A DNA stretch of 5,448 nt, from positions 1-5,448 of the forward strand of contig JAUVDE010000259.1 in the NCBI GenBank assembly GCA_030595485.1, written 5' to 3'. Position numbers and translations under genes: made by a program. This DNA is from Draconibacterium sp. (lineage in GTDB: Bacteria; Bacteroidota; Bacteroidia; Bacteroidales; Prolixibacteraceae). The notes under the pieces are model-generated. The model did no database searches. It saw only the letters and a program-made list of their open reading frames with translations, and had not been told where the DNA came from. The first letter of the stretch is position 1; the number at the start of each line of letters is the position of its first letter. Below, piece after piece: positions 3,695-5,448 of the stretch.

Positions 3695-5448
3695 CTAATC
3701 TGAATTGTTAGTTTTTTGTTTTTTCTTAAAAAGTTTGTCCACCAAATCATTTCGGCCTTTGGCTTTTAAATCTCGAATAATTTGATGGCGGTATTCTTTT
3801 TTGTACCAAAAGAAAAACTGACGTTGTTCTTCTTTGGCATCCTTATCTCGTGCTGTATAGATCTTTTCCATGGTGTACGGATGGTAGCCCGAATAGTAGA
3901 CTACCGTTGCTAAAGTCATGGGTGTTGGTGTAAAATCCTGTACCTGTTCTAACCTAAAATTCATGTTTTTAGTTTGAATAGCCAGATTTGCCATATCTTC
4001 CGATTTGCTTCCGGGGTGACTAGAAATAAAGTACGGAATCAGTTGTTGATTTAAGTTTTCTTCCTTGTTTATTCTTATGAATTCATCGTTAAGTTGCTCA
4101 AATAATTTAAACGAAGGTTTTCGCATAAACCGTAATACATCGTCCGACGAATGTTCGGGAGCCACTTTTAAACGCCCTGAAACGTGGTGTTTTATTACAT
4201 CGCGTAAATATTGTTGGTTCGACTCATTCACCTCCTCATTATTCGTTTTCTCCAAAATCATGTCGTAACGAATACCACTGCCAATAAAAGCCTTTTTAAC
4301 TTTTGGATTGTTGCGAACCTTTGCATACAATTCGCGCATTGCTTTGTGATCGGTATCGAGGTTTTTACATACTGATGGGAATATACACGAAGGGCGCTTG
4401 CACTTTCTGCAAATATCTTCGTGAATACCTTTCATTTTATACATGTTTGCCGAAGGTCCGCCAAGGTCGGAGATGTAACCTTTAAAATCGGGCATTTCAG
4501 TTACTTTTTCCACCTCCTTCAAAACCGATTTTTCGGAACGGCTGGCAACAAATTTGCCTTGATGTGCCGAAATTGTACAAAAAGTACAGCCTCCAAAACA
4601 ACCTCGGTGCATGTTTATGGAATGGCGAATCATTTCGTAAGCCGGAATGGTACCTTTATTATTATAGCGAGGGTGGGGAAGACGAGTGTAGGGTAAATCG
4701 TATACTTTATCAATCTCCTTTTCTTTAAAAGTTGGGTGAGGCGGATTAACGACCAGCTTTTTATTGCCTACCCGTTGCACCAGTTTTTTTGCCTCCATTT
4801 TATTCGATTCCTCTTCGATGTGCATAAAATTTCGGGCAAACTCTTTTTTGTCAGTTAAGCAAGTGTCGTGCGATGCCAGTTCCAGCTCGTCCCAATTCTT
4901 TTTGGTGGCATAATTTTCGTCTCCATCAACGCTAAAAACAGTTTGCGGAATAGTTGTTAAACTTTCAATTGGGATGCCACGTTTTATCAAGCGGGTAAAA
5001 TCAATTATCGATTTTTCACCCATTCCGTAAAACAGCAAATCGGCGCCGCTGTCAACCAGCATCGATGGTTTTAATTCATCTTGCCAATAATCGTAATGCG
5101 TTAAACGGCGCAACGAAGCTTCAATTCCTCCAATTACTACTGGCGTTTCGGGATATAATTCCTTTAATATTTTCGAATAAACAATGGTTGGGTAATCGGG
5201 GCGGTAACCAAATCGTCCGTCGGGAGTATAGGCATCGTTGGTACGTTTACGTTTTCCGGCGGTATAGTGGTTTACCATCGAATCCATGTTTCCGGCAGTA
5301 ACTGCAAAAAACAGATTAGGTTTCCCCAGTTTTTTAAAGTCACGTAAATCGTCGGTCCAATTTGGTTGTGGAACAATTGCAACACGTAAGCCTTCGTTTT
5401 CGAGCACACGGCCAATTACAGCTGAGCCAAACGATGGATGATCGATAT
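3695..5448 (-). CDS. ygiQ: YgiQ family radical SAM protein, 5' end beyond the window
   Basis: The frame runs from the right edge to TAG 3697-3695, with 583 codons inside the window. A GTG at 5407-5405 could be taken as a start, but the 13 codons before it read IDHPSFGSAVIGR, the conserved YgiQ N-terminus (DAYxDHPSFGxAxIGR). The real start is therefore outside, probably some 25-35 codons further. Counting from that GTG codon as residue 1: the YgiQ N-terminal domain contains IGGIEASLRRLTHYDYW (92-108) and LLFYGMGEKSI (124-134). The radical SAM motif CFGGCTFC (270-277, bases 4577-4600) supplies the three cysteines for a 4Fe-4S cluster. A second group, Cys333, 336, 341 and 347, follows. GRLKVAPEH (411-419) is typical, and a DUF3362 C-terminal region starts near QVQDFTPTP (488-496). 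The protein is cytosolic; the reaction it catalyses is not known for any member. It is followed without a gap by the DUF4197 gene. Confidence 0.96.
   Translation of the reverse strand, partial: IDHPSFGSAVIGRVLENEGLRVAIVPQPNWTDDLRDFKKLGKPNLFFAVTAGNMDSMVNHYTAGKRKRTNDAYTPDGRFGYRPDYPTIVYSKILKELYPETPVVIGGIEASLRRLTHYDYWQDELKPSMLVDSGADLLFYGMGEKSIIDFTRLIKRGIPIESLTTIPQTVFSVDGDENYATKKNWDELELASHDTCLTDKKEFARNFMHIEEESNKMEAKKLVQRVGNKKLVVNPPHPTFKEKEIDKVYDLPYTRLPHPRYNNKGTIPAYEMIRHSINMHRGCFGGCTFCTISAHQGKFVASRSEKSVLKEVEKVTEMPDFKGYISDLGGPSANMYKMKGIHEDICRKCKRPSCIFPSVCKNLDTDHKAMRELYAKVRNNPKVKKAFIGSGIRYDMILEKTNNEEVNESNQQYLRDVIKHHVSGRLKVAPEHSSDDVLRFMRKPSFKLFEQLNDEFIRINKEENLNQQLIPYFISSHPGSKSEDMANLAIQTKNMNFRLEQVQDFTPTPMTLATVVYYSGYHPYTMEKIYTARDKDAKEEQRQFFFWYKKEYRHQIIRDLKAKGRNDLVDKLFKKKQKTNNSD

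Noticed and set aside
4065..5301. Four plus-strand open frames of 60-91 codons
   Set aside because: All are antisense to ygiQ and lack recognisable motifs.

Overview
The window looks like a low-GC Bacteroidota genome, probably of the Bacteroidales/Marinilabiliales type. That placement is inferred from the protein families: a secreted MG2 / TonB-plug protein of the Bacteroidota kind, a lipoprotein with a DUF4197 domain, and a Bacteroidota-style YgiQ radical SAM protein. None of the visible starts has a Shine-Dalgarno sequence, which also fits. All three substantial genes lie on the minus strand, and two of them run off the ends of the window.

Layout from left to right. (1) 1-1574, minus: the first 524 codons of a large exported protein of the MG2-domain / TonB-plug family; its C-terminal part lies beyond base 1. 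(2) 1575-2073: no convincing gene. This stretch is rich in structure. It holds a 20-bp imperfect palindrome (1618-1676) just upstream of the MG2 gene, several short hairpins, and five degenerate direct repeats spaced 41-42 bp apart (1821-2002). (3) 2074-2205, minus: the last codons of a RidA/YjgF-family gene with a well-formed intrinsic terminator; the rest of the gene is gone. (4) 2206-2932: more gene debris. It includes a 13-bp inverted repeat resembling a bidirectional terminator, the frameshifted N-terminus of an IS30-family transposase (2516-2642, plus), and a 48-codon orphan frame. (5) 2933-5448, minus: ygiQ, whose true start lies outside the right edge, followed with no gap (TAG-ATG) by a DUF4197 lipoprotein gene. 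These two almost certainly form one transcript.

The YgiQ/DUF4197 pair is the only visible functional unit. It couples a cytosolic iron-sulfur radical SAM protein of unknown substrate with an envelope lipoprotein of unknown function. The 1.36 kb between it and the MG2 gene reads as an accessory, decaying region. Its least explained part is the palindrome-plus-phased-repeat block at 1618-2030.
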